From: Xenopus tropicalis
Taxonomy: Eukaryota > Chordata > Amphibia > Anura > Pipidae
DNA length: 64,000 bases
NCBI RefSeq assembly: GCF_000004195.4
Contig: NC_030685.2
Location: 59,148,048 to 59,212,047 of the forward strand
Reading direction: 5' to 3'
In this document: in pieces, positions 38,138-49,966 of the stretch
How the letters are laid out: every line of letters begins with the position of its first letter
Position numbering within the stretch: the stretch's first letter is position 1
Notes under the pieces: generated by a model
Database searches by the model: none
What the model saw: only the letters and a program-made list of their open reading frames with translations
Told to the model about the DNA's origin: nothing
Translations under genes and position numbers: made by a program

Positions 38138-40278
38138 GAGGGTAAGTTGTTGGGGTGGTGTGAAAGTTTCACTCCAAAAGCAGTGCAGCAAGTCACAGTT
38201 CAACACCAAATTCACAAAGCAGGAGAGAGGCTCGTGTGAATAGGACTTTTCTATTTAGTATAATTTTAAATGAATAATCTTCCATGCTCCATTTTCCTCT
38301 GCGCCACCTTTATTAATAACGCCTGAGCCAGGCCAAGCACACACATGGGGCAAACAGACATGTGGACACCACTGGCTGACTGTCACTCTATAATGTATTG
38401 TCCCTTAGGGACACCATTAGGTTCTTGGCTGTATGGGGAATACATGATGGGTGACTTAAAGGCTTTAATTAAGGGAAAACACTATCCCCTTCCAAGAAAA
38501 CTATTACTCTGTTTTGCAATGATTACTATAACCATGAATTATGTTGTTGAAAGGTCAGTAACATTCACAGAAAGGTTTTTTGGTACCATAAATTATGCAT
38601 ATAACACTGCAGAATGAACTAAATTAGAAAAAGATAAGGACAAGAAGTTTATAACAGGGAATTTCTGCAGTACAGAAACTATACAAATGTAATGTAATTC
38701 CCTTTATTTATTACACAGTTCTGCAACATATTCAGAAGCATTTTTAACTAAATGAAGGGAAAAGAAGAGGCAAATGATGAACTTAACTGACTTCTGATTT
38801 TGCTCAGCCTCAGCAGCTATGTTACCCATAATATATTAATGCTTTTAATGCTTTTTATCTACAAAAAGGAAGTTGCTGTGTGATATTTAAAGCATTAAAC
38901 CTGTACGTGACCTATTTCTGTGGGCTCTTAGCAGACTGAGTCTTACCAAGCCTCTGCTCCAGATGCACACCGGCAACCCTTCTGTCATACACAGTTACAA
39001 TGTTTTGATCTTAAAGTACATTACTTGAATGGTTCAAAAGCAATTAATTCCAAATAATGAGCATGCTGGGTTATTAAAAAGTACAGAGTAAAGCTGCATG
39101 TTCCATCTATAATGACAAGGATGATGCATATAAATCAAAATCCCCATTTTCAAAGAAATAGGCTTCTTTCAGAATGCCACTAATTATGATAGCAGCTGAA
39201 TTATTGAAATGTATTGAAACTATTGTAAAGGTTGACTTGTGAAGAAAAGGGGTGACTCTGCTTTGGGCAGCCTGGCAAATGAGTGTTGGCATGCACACAG
39301 GAGCAGCCCATGGCATCAAACCTGGATAGTTACACACCTCTTTAGTGCCAAACAGATGGATCAGTTATATGACACCAAAAATATTAAAGCGGATGCCATG
39401 CATCTATCTATAGCTACAAATGTTATGTTCTTGCTACCTCCATTCATTCACACAGTAGCAAATCAGGTTGGTGTATGCCAGATTTCAGGGCTGGAATAAA
39501 TCTTTAGGTGCCAGTGGCTGCTGGTCCCTTGGCCAGGCAATGGATTACATTTAAGCTGGACAACCTGACATGAGTCCCATGAAGGGGTTGTGTTGGGAAG
39601 CCTATAACTCCCTCTAGGATTTCAACCTTTTGTTCCAGATTTACCATTTAAAGGATTAAGGGATCCCAGCAGAAAGCAAAATACAGAGGAATAAACGGAA
39701 ATCAAATGATATGTACAGGTTTCTAATGGGACTGAAAGCAGGTATTAGGCATTACAATTATCAAATATCATAATTACTTGCTTGTCATGTTGGTGCCCCA
39801 GCTTAGAAGAAGCACTAACATTTCCTGCAGATAAAAGCGTCATTATATAGGGATGCCAGAGATTTTATGACATCTCTTTATGACATTTTAAGACAATTTA
39901 GAGGATTTCTCCTGCTAATTATATGACAGTATAATTCCATAACTGGACACTTTATTGAGCCCATGACCCAGCAGTAATACCAGACAATAAACCCTTTGGC
40001 TGTGAAAGGGATGCTGGGGGCAGTAGATATTAAAAAAAATAATACATATGCTGAAAATAACTGGTACACAATATAATTTGTCCTCTAAACAATTCTCTGC
40101 TTCAGTGCTCTCCAAAGTGAGGTGTTTGTGTTCTTAGTGGAGGTTTGAAAACTAGAAGCCATTTACAGTGAGATCTAAGGAGAATGCTTACATGGTCTAC
40201 TTGATATTAATGGAAGGCCAGCTTGAAGGTCGGTCAGGTTGAGGTTTATGTTAAGCCCTTATTTGATACAGTCTAGCA

Positions 40279-40705
40279 CAGGGGTCTCAAACTCGCAGCC
40301 CGCGGGCCATTTGCGGCCCTCGGTACAATATTTTGTGGCCCGCACCAACGCCTTCTCAAAAGCAATGAATGGATCGCGATTTTTATTGCGATTCAAGGGA
40401 TAATGCAAGGCACGGCGGGCGGGAGCTGCTGATTGCGGAAATGACGTTATGCCATCATAACAGTTATTATGGGAAGACGTTCTGTGTGCACAATTAGCTG
40501 CTAAGGAGCTAATTGTGCACACAGAACGTCTTCCCATAATAACTGTTATGATGGCATAACGTCATTTCCGCAATCAGCAGCTCCCGCCCGCCGTGCCTTG
40601 CATTATCCCTTGAAAGCCAATTTTTTGTGAAATCCCTTATGCGGCCCAGCCTCATCCTGACTTTGCCTCCTGCGGCCCCCAGGTAAATTGAGTTTGAGCC
40701 CCCTG
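40279..40705. mobile_element. hAT-type MITE with a perfect internal palindrome
   Basis: The ends CAGGGGTCTCAAACTC and GAGTTTGAGCCCCCTG are inverted and flanked by a perfect 8-bp target duplication, GTCTAGCA (40271-40278 and 40706-40713). The centre, 40393-40613, is a palindrome with 107-bp arms and a 7-base loop in which I see no mismatch. No transposase is present. The perfect arms and target duplication indicate a young copy. Confidence 0.9.
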
Positions 40706-42220
40706 GTCTAGCATCCTGTTATGGGCCATGTACACTCACATAGCTCTTACTGCAAGTTGGATGCATGACTGCACACAAATCCTTGACCCATACAATTTTG
40801 GGTTACTGGTCAGGTTAAATCAGAGATCAAGTGTTTAGTTATCAAGATATTCAGAATTCTATGGGTCATTTTGATTGGGTTTTGAAACACCTTCACAACC
40901 AGTAAAACTATCCTCTGCCAGGCAGGCTTAGAAAGGCAGAATATAACCAAAAGCTAAAGCTTAGTTGTCTCTTTGACCATTATGTTTGCTCAGTGAAATT
41001 GCATTACACTCGTTTTTCCTTTGTACATGGGATAAATAAAGCACCCTGGAGGTGTATGCTGTTGCTAGCATACACTGCTGCTGAGATCTAAGTTAAAGCA
41101 TAAATTTGAATTTCTGCGCAATTATGACTTCTGCAAATACTTGAGATTTCATATTGCTTTTCTTATTGTGATAAAATGGATGGATGATAGATCATTTATG
41201 TATTATATTGTAGAGAGTGCAACCCTGCACTTCCGTTTCACAATGGGAGAGGGGAAAAGAATACAGATTCCCAGTCCCAGTGGGGTTCTCAGTGTAATAT
41301 AATTCAAGAAAGACAATTTTTTTGCCAAGAAACTCATGTGGCATTAAAAAAATTTAAGAAACTTACCAAACTTACCAAAACAGTGCAACTTTTATTTCTA
41401 TATATTTATATTTGATAGTGTTAACAGTATTGGATACATTTATAATTTGTAACATGTATATTTTTCACTTTAGGCCCTGAGGCTACATTACATATATACA
41501 GCAACAATGTATGCATAGGCGTGACTTATTCAGCATCTCCAGTTGCTGGTGGTAAAGTATGGCAATCACAACACTGACTGCCAATGTTCCAATCTGCTCT
41601 CTTAGACCCTTATTATTTAATTTACAGCTCTCAAATGATCTTTGCAAAATTCATTAATCAAGTAACACTTTGAAAAATGAGATAGAGATAATAAAATAAT
41701 GAAAATAATATCACATGATGTACCTTATGGTTTTTGTGTTCTTCGATAAAGGAGAAGCTTGCATAAAAACATATAACTGTTGCCACAAACTAATGAATAA
41801 GTAGTGGTAGGCACATATGCCCTAAAAAGGGAATGAGCAGATCGTACTCTTTATACATTTTGCAAAGTAAATTTGGTGCTTTCAATATAATATAATAACA
41901 TTGCTTGACCAATTTTACCTAGATATATAGATATAGCCTATTAACTAATAACTCTACACTCTTGATTCAGGGTCTGCTTCCTCTGTAGTTACACCCCTAA
42001 ATACAGTATAAGGGGCAGAGGCAGACAATAAGGGCTGATAATAAGAGACCATATTGGGTGACTGGCAGAGGTCTAGTTGGCATACCTGACCACCACTGCA
42101 CAGCAACTAGAAATGCAGGATACCTCATAACCAACCATACAGTGTTGCTTTATGTATATACTGTATCCTCAGGACACAAAGTGAAAAAGATACATGTTAC
42201 AAATGAATGTTTCTTTAGGA

Positions 42221-42529
42221 CAGTGATCCCCAACCAGTGGCTCAGGGGCAACATGTTGTTCAACAACCCCTTTGATTTTGCTCCCAGTGGCCTCCCAAAG
42301 CAGGTGCTTATTTTTGAATTTCTGACTCGGAGGGAATTTTTGGAGGCATAAAGTCCATGTGTACTGCTAAACAGAGCCTCTAGTAGTCTGTCAGTCCACA
42401 TTGGGCTACTAATTAAGCAATCTGAGTCCTTATTGGTCACCTACTAGGAAAGTTTTTGTGCTTGGTTTTGCTCCACGTCTTATTTTCATTGAAATGTTGC
42501 TCACCGGTAAAAAAGTTTGGGGATCCCTG
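42221..42529. mobile_element. 'GATCCCCAACC' hAT MITE, full length
   Basis: Runs from CAGTGATCCCCAACC to TTTGGGGATCCCTG, 309 bp, with a perfect 8-bp target duplication CTTTAGGA (42213-42220 and 42530-42537). Confidence 0.9.
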
Positions 42530-45242
42530 CTTTAGGACATAAAATGAAAAGAATGCATGTTACAAATACTGTTGGACACTATCAAATGCCACTGACCACA
42601 TGACTTTCCACTAGTATTCTTTAGAGCTATTGAATGTTTCACTATTTTTACACAATAAATATATCTGACATCAAGGTCTTGTCACAGTGGAGACCAATTC
42701 CAAAACAGTTCAAGCCCATCTAAATTTACTAAAGGACTCTACAGTTTATAAGATGAATGCAAAATAACAATTTCTGGCAAAGTTTGGGAACTTCCCCACA
42801 TCTGCGAAGGTTACAAAATGAATCTTTATATGAGATCACCTTGTCTGATAGGCTTATCGGATAGAAATATATTCCATAGGGGCAGATTCAGCAGAAAACC
42901 AAAACGTCCCATTTTTTTCTCAGTCTATTCCCAAAGATCAATGAAGGTAACATATGAAATGTGTTGGATCTTGTCAGCAAGGCCATGATGTAATTAGTCC
43001 TGGGAGCTGCATCTGCTTAGTGTCCCTAGCTAGCTGCCAACCATACGCATGTTCTACTCTCACAAACAAAGGCACCTGGAAAAGAAAATCCCTAAATGAT
43101 ATCAAAAAGGGGAAATATGAAATAATGCTTTAAATTGGATACAGGCATAAAAAAAACAAAAAGGGCCTCTCTATGACTCGTAGGGCAAGGTGCAAAGTGC
43201 AAAAAAATGCAAAAATGGAGTGCAAAGATCTGTTTGTTTCTTATGAATAAAGTCATACATGTGTTTTTCAGGACTGTATTTATGAGGGAGTCTCCATGGA
43301 TGCTCCTAACTTGGACATCATTCAGAGGTACATGCTAGGGAGGTCCAATAGTTGCATGAAGCACCTTTAGCAACTCCCACAATGCTGTGCTCTAAACGTT
43401 ATGCCCGTAGAGTAAGGTGCAGAGTGCAGCCATGTCCTGGGTGCAAGTGCTCTGTAAGTGATTATATTTTGACAGTTTTTTCCCAAGATCATATTGATTT
43501 TGCGTTTTAATGATAGTTCCCCTTTAATATTTTATTTGCTCTGCTGTTTGGAATTAAAATGGATTTGTAGATTCAAGATTAATAGTAAGTAGATGGCTTC
43601 AACAAATAGATATCCAATACAAATACTCTAAAAAAAGTGACAGAATTCATGGTTTTTTTTAGTTTTTTTGGGGGGGTGCTGTATTCAGTGACCCTGGCAA
43701 CCAGATGGCATTTTAACTGAGACCTGGAAAGAGGCAGAATTCATGGACAAATAAGTAAAAAGAAACAAATAGACCAAATGAAAAGTAACTGAGTAGGTCA
43801 CATACAATATATGTAAAGCTCATTTTAAAGAGAACCTATAGGACAAATAAGCATTGGATCTGAATGTTGCACTTCTTAGCTGTTAGAGCCATTACTAATA
43901 CAGTACCTCAGGGATATGCATCGCATTACCACAGAAAGTGGCACAGCTTTGGTACCCATAATAACATCTGCCAAAATACAGGTTATCAGAACTGAATGAA
44001 CAAGTATGTTCCAGGTCTTACTTATAAAACGAGCTCATTTGTGCGGCACAACTAGGCCAGTACTCTTTACTTACCCTCAAGACAAAAACCTATCTGTCTC
44101 CTATTATTAGCAGCTCTGCAGCCATTTTTCCATACCTTCCTCTAATTACTGCAAAGAAAAACTCAACACTCATTCCCCCTCCCACATTATTTCAGCTGGC
44201 AGTACCCCTCTCCCCCCAAAATCTGCACAAGGAACACTTGCTCCCTCGCTTTGTCTTTGTTCTACAGCAAACAAGCTGGACGAAACACCCCAGAGAGGTT
44301 TGTGGCACTTGGAGAGATAACATGTTATAAGCATTATGAGTATGCCTCTATTAGTTCTATGGAGTCTGCTTTGTATCAGGTTATGTGCAGCTATCACATA
44401 AAGCAAAGGTATATGGATTCCAATGATTTTTTTTATGGAGTTTGCTTGGTACCAGCAATGCCCTGGCTAATGCAGCAAGAAAAATCGCGTTTTGTGCAAT
44501 CTCAATTGTGTGTTTCTTTTTTGCAAAATAAAAGCAACTGTCACTATAAAATTTCAGTAGTTTTACAGTTATTTGTAAATGTAACTGGGATCATAAGCAG
44601 TATCTGTTTATCCCTTTCTCTTCTCTGGCTCTGACTTCTGAAACAATGTAGCAGAATTCAGTTCTCCCCCAGGTCTGTTAATCAGCTGCTACATAGTTCC
44701 AGGAGCCAGAAGTGCTCAGACTATAAACAGCCAGACAGACACTGCTATCAATAGTAATAACATTTACAAATAATTTTAAAACCATTGAAAATGTGTAATA
44801 AATTAATATTTAAAAGTTGCTTAGAATTACACATTCTTGCATTGTACAACAGGGAAAACTTTGTATTTGGAGGAGGTTACCTTTTAGAAGTTAAAAATGT
44901 ATATGTTTTGTAAAGTGTGGCTGAGAGTATAAGGAAGCAAGGACAACTATGCCTTACAGGCTTTTTTTTTAGCAAGATTATTAATCATTTTCTTATTAGT
45001 GATGTTTATAGACTCTCTCCCAAGGCAGACAATTCAGCTTCATCACTTAAACACACAGCCCCCAAGCATGCCCAATCTGTACTGGGATACCCTTGTCCAG
45101 CAGCAGATGTAACTGGATTGATTACTGGATCACATTATACATCAAGTAATATTTATTGGTGTTTTTAAAACTTCAACCTTGAAACTGTGTATTTGACTCC
45201 CAATGCATTATCTGCTACATAAGAGAATTTCTTCTCCATTCT

Positions 45243-45488
45243 TGTTTACAGGGTAACCCTTTTGAAATAAAAAATACCAAAAGTGGTATAAAGGTGATAC
45301 CTTTATTGGCTAACTAAGATAACCATAGCAAGCTTTCAGAACATTTTAGTTCCTTTTTCAAAGGTAATCAGCTTGAAAAAGGAACTAAAATGTTCTGAAA
45401 GCTTGCTATGGTTATCTTAGCAAGCCAAAGGTATCACCTTTATACCACTTTTGGTATTTTTTATTTCAAAAGGGTTACCCTGTAAACA
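45243..45488. repeat. 246-bp near-perfect palindrome
   Basis: The arms run from TGTTTACAGGGTAACCC to GGGTTACCCTGTAAACA around a loop AGGTAATCAGC near 45366, with one short mismatch block (GGCTAACTAAG against CTTAGCAAGCC). The sequence GCTTGCTATGGTTATCTTAG recurs in vertebrate repeats as I remember them. It may be a foldback MITE or an inverted duplication of a retroelement end; no target duplication is clear. Confidence 0.85.
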
Positions 45489-46006
45489 TTTTTTGACTGG
45501 CTAACACGGTACATCACCTTTTCCTGCTTCTCCATTCTTGTGACTCCTCCAACTGGCAAACCTATAATGATATCTATAAGGCATTGGGCTCAATGGGTCC
45601 TGGTGTTATAACCAAATGATACTACATAACAAGTACAGAGAAAAGACACTATAATAAAAAGGCTGTATCTGTGCAAACTTTCTGAGATAGAAACAGAACT
45701 TTCTAAGATGTATGGATGACTGGCAAACTAAAGAGTAGCATTACCCTGGGTGCAGGCTGGACCATTCACTGTGCAGGTAAATCACACATTGTATGTTACA
45801 ACTATGGGAAGTAAAGAAGCTGCTGTTACAGCCATGTGAGGCTCAATGTGATGATAAACATGAGAAAGGGTGTGAGCTCTACCCATAGGAGATAGTTTAA
45901 TGGAAAAGGCACAGTAAATAGTAATTATCAGCTGTCAGACTGGAACCCTGAGAGTGAGAAGTAGAACATGGCAACTGTGCTGGGTATGGCAGGGATGGCC
46001 ACTCAC

Positions 46007-46058
46007 CTAGGAGGATCCATAGAAGGTGCTGGGGGTTGAGGAGGAATCCCTGTGGCAT
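46007..46058 (-). CDS. ramp1: ramp1 exon 1: start codon and signal peptide
   Basis: Encodes the first 17 residues, MPQGFLLNPQHLLWILL, plus the first base of codon 18. The hydrophobic run and the continuation in exon 2 (ASPLMAVEC) match the signal peptide of human RAMP1 in spacing and length. The start is the ATG at 46058-46056. The same frame stays open upstream but has no other ATG before an in-frame TAA at 46112-46110, so no N-terminal extension is possible. The donor is CTAG|GTGAGT, with GT at 46006-46005. The exon sits at the edge of a CpG-rich stretch, as expected for a first exon. A GTG at 46082 opens the longer frame but would be a non-canonical start and is not used here. Confidence 0.9.
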
Positions 46059-46059
46059 G

Positions 46060-46640
46060 TCTGTGCTGCCGGTGTATCTCACAGGGAGGCGTCCATCACA
46101 GCACAGTTCTTAGTCCCACTGTTGGGTGCAGCAACCAGGTGCAGGACCAGCACAAATGCCCTCACCCCCCCCCCCCTACCAAAATATACAGGAGGAGCCA
46201 AAATGGACCACCCAGCACTGATAATACTTTGATGCAGTCGGCAGTCAGAATGGTTCTGTAGGACAGACGGTATTGGACGAATAAAGCGCAAAGCCTCCCA
46301 TATCCCCCCTCAGGTGGCAGCTGGGTTCCAGTGAGTGAGGCGGCGAGGCATTTCCCTGCGAGTTGGGCTCTCCCGTCCCGCACTGAGGGGCGACACACGG
46401 CCAATTAGGCAGTCTTCCCTCGTTTGCTCCACTTTACACTGGATTGGGTTCAGCCTTCCGCTGGGATTGTCTCCGCCGCTACGGGAAACTTCTTTTGAAT
46501 GGCAGGCAGTGCAGGCGTGTGTCTGTGTGGGAGGAAGGTCGCTCTCTCATTGCCCGGAGTGTCCGTGTGTGTAACTTACTGACCCGGGCACCCAAACTAA
46601 ATGTAGCGCCGGTCGCTTGGTGGAGGCATCCAACTAACAG
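46060..46640 (-). promoter_or_regulatory. ramp1: CpG-rich promoter region of ramp1
   Basis: By eye this stretch is far richer in CG dinucleotides than the surrounding AT-rich DNA, most densely at about 46330-46620, and lies directly upstream of exon 1. No TATA box is visible on the minus strand close to the exon, so a dispersed, TATA-less start is likely. The exact transcription start and length of the 5' UTR cannot be read. A run of cytosines lies at about 46165-46178. Bidirectional activity is possible but no plus-strand exon is recognised. Confidence 0.6.
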
Positions 46641-47511
46641 AGGGGAGTGTCCAGCCTGCTCTCTATAAGGAGGCATTCCTGGAAATGGCTGGGGAGTCAC
46701 CTGTACCAGTCATGGTACCTTCCTATCTCCAGCCTGAGGCATGGAATCCGCTTGTGTCTCTGGCAATCAGCTGCTCAGAGCTGGAGAGATGGATTCAGCC
46801 CTTGGCCACTCTTGGGTGGGAGATAGGGTGCTACTGGGGTTGCCATTTGTCATGCCATCCATCTTGTTTAGGAGGGCAGGTGTGGGGATGGGGGGCTGTG
46901 TGCCTAAAGAGTTCCAAGGATTGAATTTATCCGCCACACAGTGAATATTGCATTCAGTCCTTGTTTTCCCACAAAGTCCAGGTAGCCCAGAATATTAGAG
47001 TGCAGGCTGCCAGTGGCCTTTCCCATTCATTTGTGTCACCTTTCCCTGCCCTATCTTGGCTCTTCCAACACCCCCCTCTGTTGGAAGTACAGTAACCCAT
47101 AATTTTAAATGAGTTGGCAAATTGAGTTTTTCTTTGTGCTACTTGTAGCACAGGTCACTTGCCCATAGCATTCTCTGTGTGACATGTATAAACACATGCT
47201 TAAAGGCAATTCTTGGCTGAAAACACAGTTTGCCATGTTTGCCTCACTACATTTCAGGCAAAAATCTCAAGCCCAAGTGGCTTCCCCATTAACATCATAT
47301 GCAAGTGATCAGTAGAGGGGAACAGGTGTATCTTCATTGTTCATTCTTGTTGTCACAACAGGGGGGTAGGAAAACACCCTGATATACAATGGCCTATGGT
47401 GTCTTGTTCCTGTGTAAGTGAAAGGAAGGCCTTTCTTAAGTCCCTCCATTGTGTATGTGGATGAGTGAAGGTATTGTTCCTTTATATGTAATTAAGGGAC
47501 CCCCTGCAATT
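46641..47511. other. ramp1 upstream flank, nothing recognised
   Basis: The transition from the CpG-rich promoter to ordinary AT-rich DNA. Short overlapping frames at 46685-46944 show no domain or splice context. No exon of the gene expected upstream of ramp1 is visible. Confidence 0.4.
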
Positions 47512-47826
47512 AGGGCAAAGAAACACAGAGCTACTTAGTAGCAGCCAACTGTTACAGCTACTAAACTCAAGAAAATACCCTGCCATACTGAGAATTGCCT
47601 CTGCTAAAACACACATAGAGACAATTATCACTAAATGATCAGCATTGTCTATTCTAGTTTAGTTTTTAAAAAGTCAGTTGCACAGACTAATCGTGGCAAT
47701 TTTCCCACCATAGGGTAGTGTATAAGTCGCTGTGACTAATCTTGTGCAGGTTTTAGCTGTGCGGATTTGTTGCCATGACTTTTTAAAAAATCACAGCAAC
47801 TAATTGCTGTGTGTCTTCACCCTTAG
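47512..47826. mobile_element. MITE, diverged copy of the 25224 family
   Basis: The left AGGGCAAAGAAACACAGAGC is answered by GTGTGTCTTCACCCTTA at the right. The interior has CATACTGAGAATTGCCTCTG, which is inverted in the 25224 copy, and an inner inverted pair around CATGACTTTTTAAAAAATC. Confidence 0.55.
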
Positions 47827-48081
47827 GGTGGTCATACAAGGTTTCGGTTTCTGAAGTCATGGAAAGTTTCCTCCTGCAGGCAACTTTGCACGGCTTTGGA
47901 GACCGAATTGATGCAAAGGTCTTTTCACCAGTGACTTCTATTGTTGCTGGTGGAAACCCTTTTCTGAGCGGGTACTCACCTGCAATAGCAGTGATCTATC
48001 ACGGGCAAGTAAGTCCGTGGGTGCTTGCCCTTAAGGACCAAAATCAGCAGCTTAAATTTGCACATGTGTCGCCACCTTTAT
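47822..48081. mobile_element. palindromic MITE ('CTTAGGGTGGTCATACA' family)
   Basis: The left CTTAGGGTGGTCATACAAGG is answered by ACATGTGTCGCCACCTTTA, with inverted GTTTCGGTTTCTGAAGTCAT-type and TGATCTATCACGGGCA segments. Pieces of the same family flank the nested insertion at 50585-52320. Confidence 0.6.
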
Positions 48082-49958
48082 ACAACTAGTAGGTTTCCTG
48101 CACATTCTCTGTAGGAGGAGAATATGTCATCTCACGGAAAGTTTCTGCCACTCTCCAGGGGAGTCTGCACCCAAGGATCTAACCATTGGCAAAGGACATG
48201 TACAGCAATGCTTTTAATTTGAAATTATTTAACAAACACCACATCAGGTCTACAAGTAGTTATGCTTTTCTACTCTTGTGGTGTAAACTTATTGTCCACT
48301 CACTATAGGTTATAAATCGCCGCTCTTCATGCTCCCATAGATGTGACACCTCTACTGTAGGTGTGGAATAACTGCTCTTATGGCTCAGATCCCTGTGTCT
48401 CTTGTGTCTGAAAATGTGGAGTCTCTTGTATCAAGGTTATTGGGGCAGAGGGCCATTTGCTTCCTCCCAGAGAATCTTTTGGAATAAAGATGATGTGGCA
48501 GAAAGACCTTTGCCTCCTCTTTATAGAAATAAAAGGTCATTTAAAAGGTCATTTACAAATGCAGTGCAGTGTGAAAAGCACAATTTTAAGGAGTGAAGAG
48601 AGAGGTGTGCCTGATGCCTCACAATAAACACAGTTTGTGCTCACAAATTGGGTGCCAAGTTATGGCTAACATACATACAGTAGGGCTTCCATTACTTCCA
48701 ATGCACATCTCTAAAAGGGGTTAATTCTATTGGTGCAAGACTGCTTTTTGACACAACTTGCAGTGGCAGCCCTAGAGTTCCCATTTAGGGTGATGGTAAC
48801 TTGGGGGTTCACCGGTGTAAATAGACATGCTTGGGCACAACTCATCAGAAGAGGCAGGATGGATGCAATGGCACTTAACTATAGAGAAGTGCAAGGAGTG
48901 TATATTCAAGTAACTTTAATATACACCCAATATTTGTGTCCATTTTAGTGTGACTGCACATGCAGCTGCATTTGTAAATAACCCCTTATGGTCTCCATAG
49001 AATCAGTTGTTCTTGTGCCTCCTACTCCCCAGATGGAAAATCTCTTGTGTTATTGCTTTTGTGGCGGACAGACTTCTGCCCCCTCACTGTTACTATGGAA
49101 TCTCTTGTATCAGTGCACTTCTAATAGAGAGACCTGTACCACTCCCTATTACTATGGAATCTCTGGTATAAAAGCCTGTGCCTCCCTGTCTACAGCCAGA
49201 GAATAGCTTGTATATAAAGCTCTTCTGCCTGCTGTGTACCAGCTTTTCCTTTTTCCCAATGTAAGGAGTCTCCTCTCTCTGAACTTGGGTCCCCTTGTCT
49301 CTGGAATTCTTCTGTCGCCTGTATCTAAGTTTAGATTGTGAGCTGATATAAATAGGATCTGTAGGATCAGACTGGTCTGCAGCCATCATTATCATGCTAG
49401 GAATGTAACTACAGCTCTCCCTTTGCTCTATGGAAGGATCAGCCTGCTGTGTGCATAGGGCTAGGCAGGCAGGAGCAAATAACAGATGCAAATGTTATCA
49501 TATGAAGGATACTCTTCACAAACACTGTGACAATATAACCATGTCAAATGTGCCAAAAAGTAACTGCATAATATGTATCAGCATACATAATTGTCCCTTG
49601 TTTCACATGACATGTACGTGAGTTATAGAATAAGGTGTAACGGTCTGGTAACCTATAGTAGCCAGTTTTTTGTTTTCAAACAGCTGTCCTGTAAATGCTA
49701 CATGATGGTTGGTTGCTACGGGTTACTAGACCAGTGGTAACTTTTGCACCTTTCGTAACATTATCCCAAATATGTTCTAGAACAAACTGGCTTACTGAGT
49801 GCAGCAACTGGAACTGACACACACTGTTGTTTGATGCTGTTTCTTCTACCCTGGATGCACAATACAAACAAACCCCTGTTTATTTAGTCAGGAGAACTGC
49901 AGCAAGTGAGACAGCCTTTCTGCTTGGCAGCTGCTTCCCATTCTGGTGACTAGGGATG
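48082..49958. other. intergenic stretch, no features recognised
   Basis: AT-rich sequence. I note only loosely repeated phrases (ATGGAATCTCTTGTAT, ATGGAATCTCTGGTAT) at about 49036-49170. The 132-codon frame at 49093-49491 minus is not recognised. Confidence 0.4.
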
Positions 49959-49966
49959 GCATACAC

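Larger units (their letters stand above)
15106..46006 (-). other. ramp1: ramp1 intron 1 (about 31 kb)
   Basis: Donor GTGAGT at 46006-46001; acceptor TGCAG ending at 15106 on the minus strand, after a pyrimidine-rich tract. Recognised elements are listed separately. Stretches with none include 15718-19177, 20321-21889, 22871-23568, 27465-28254, 29772-31246, 31463-33284, 34063-34934, 35122-40270, 42538-45242 and 45489-46006. At about 15985-16105 and 18160-18270 I see short pieces of a dispersed repeat containing GATTGGTTGCTAT; a related piece lies outside the gene at 54670-54775. Confidence 0.85.
5136..46058 (-). other. ramp1: ramp1 gene, coding span of three exons
   Basis: Three minus-strand exons join in frame (intron phases 1 and 2) to 148 codons. 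RAMP1 is a single-pass membrane partner of the class B receptor CALCRL; together they form the CGRP receptor at the plasma membrane, and RAMP1 helps CALCRL reach the surface and sets ligand preference. Visible protein layout: signal peptide about 1-24, cysteine-rich three-helix ectodomain about 25-116, transmembrane helix about 117-139, and a nine-residue cytoplasmic tail ending SEGIV. Cysteines 27, 40, 57, 72, 82 and 104 match the human positions. Splice sites are all GT-AG with good pyrimidine tracts. Introns of about 31 kb and 9.6 kb are filled with transposable elements. RAMP2 and RAMP3 are excluded by the human-RAMP1-like end LVVWxSKRxEGIV. Confidence 0.95.

Noticed and set aside
45897..46082. 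61-codon minus frame starting at 46082 as the ramp1 N-terminus
   Set aside because: The first codon is GTG, not ATG; the first in-frame ATG is at 46058 and the frame past 46007 is intron beyond a strong GTGAGT donor.
46335..46944. Plus-strand frames over the CpG-rich region as a divergent gene
   Set aside because: No domain, overlapping in several frames as GC-rich DNA often is; no splice context recognised.
49093..49491. 132-codon minus frame
   Set aside because: No family resemblance and low-complexity composition; expected by chance in a window this long.
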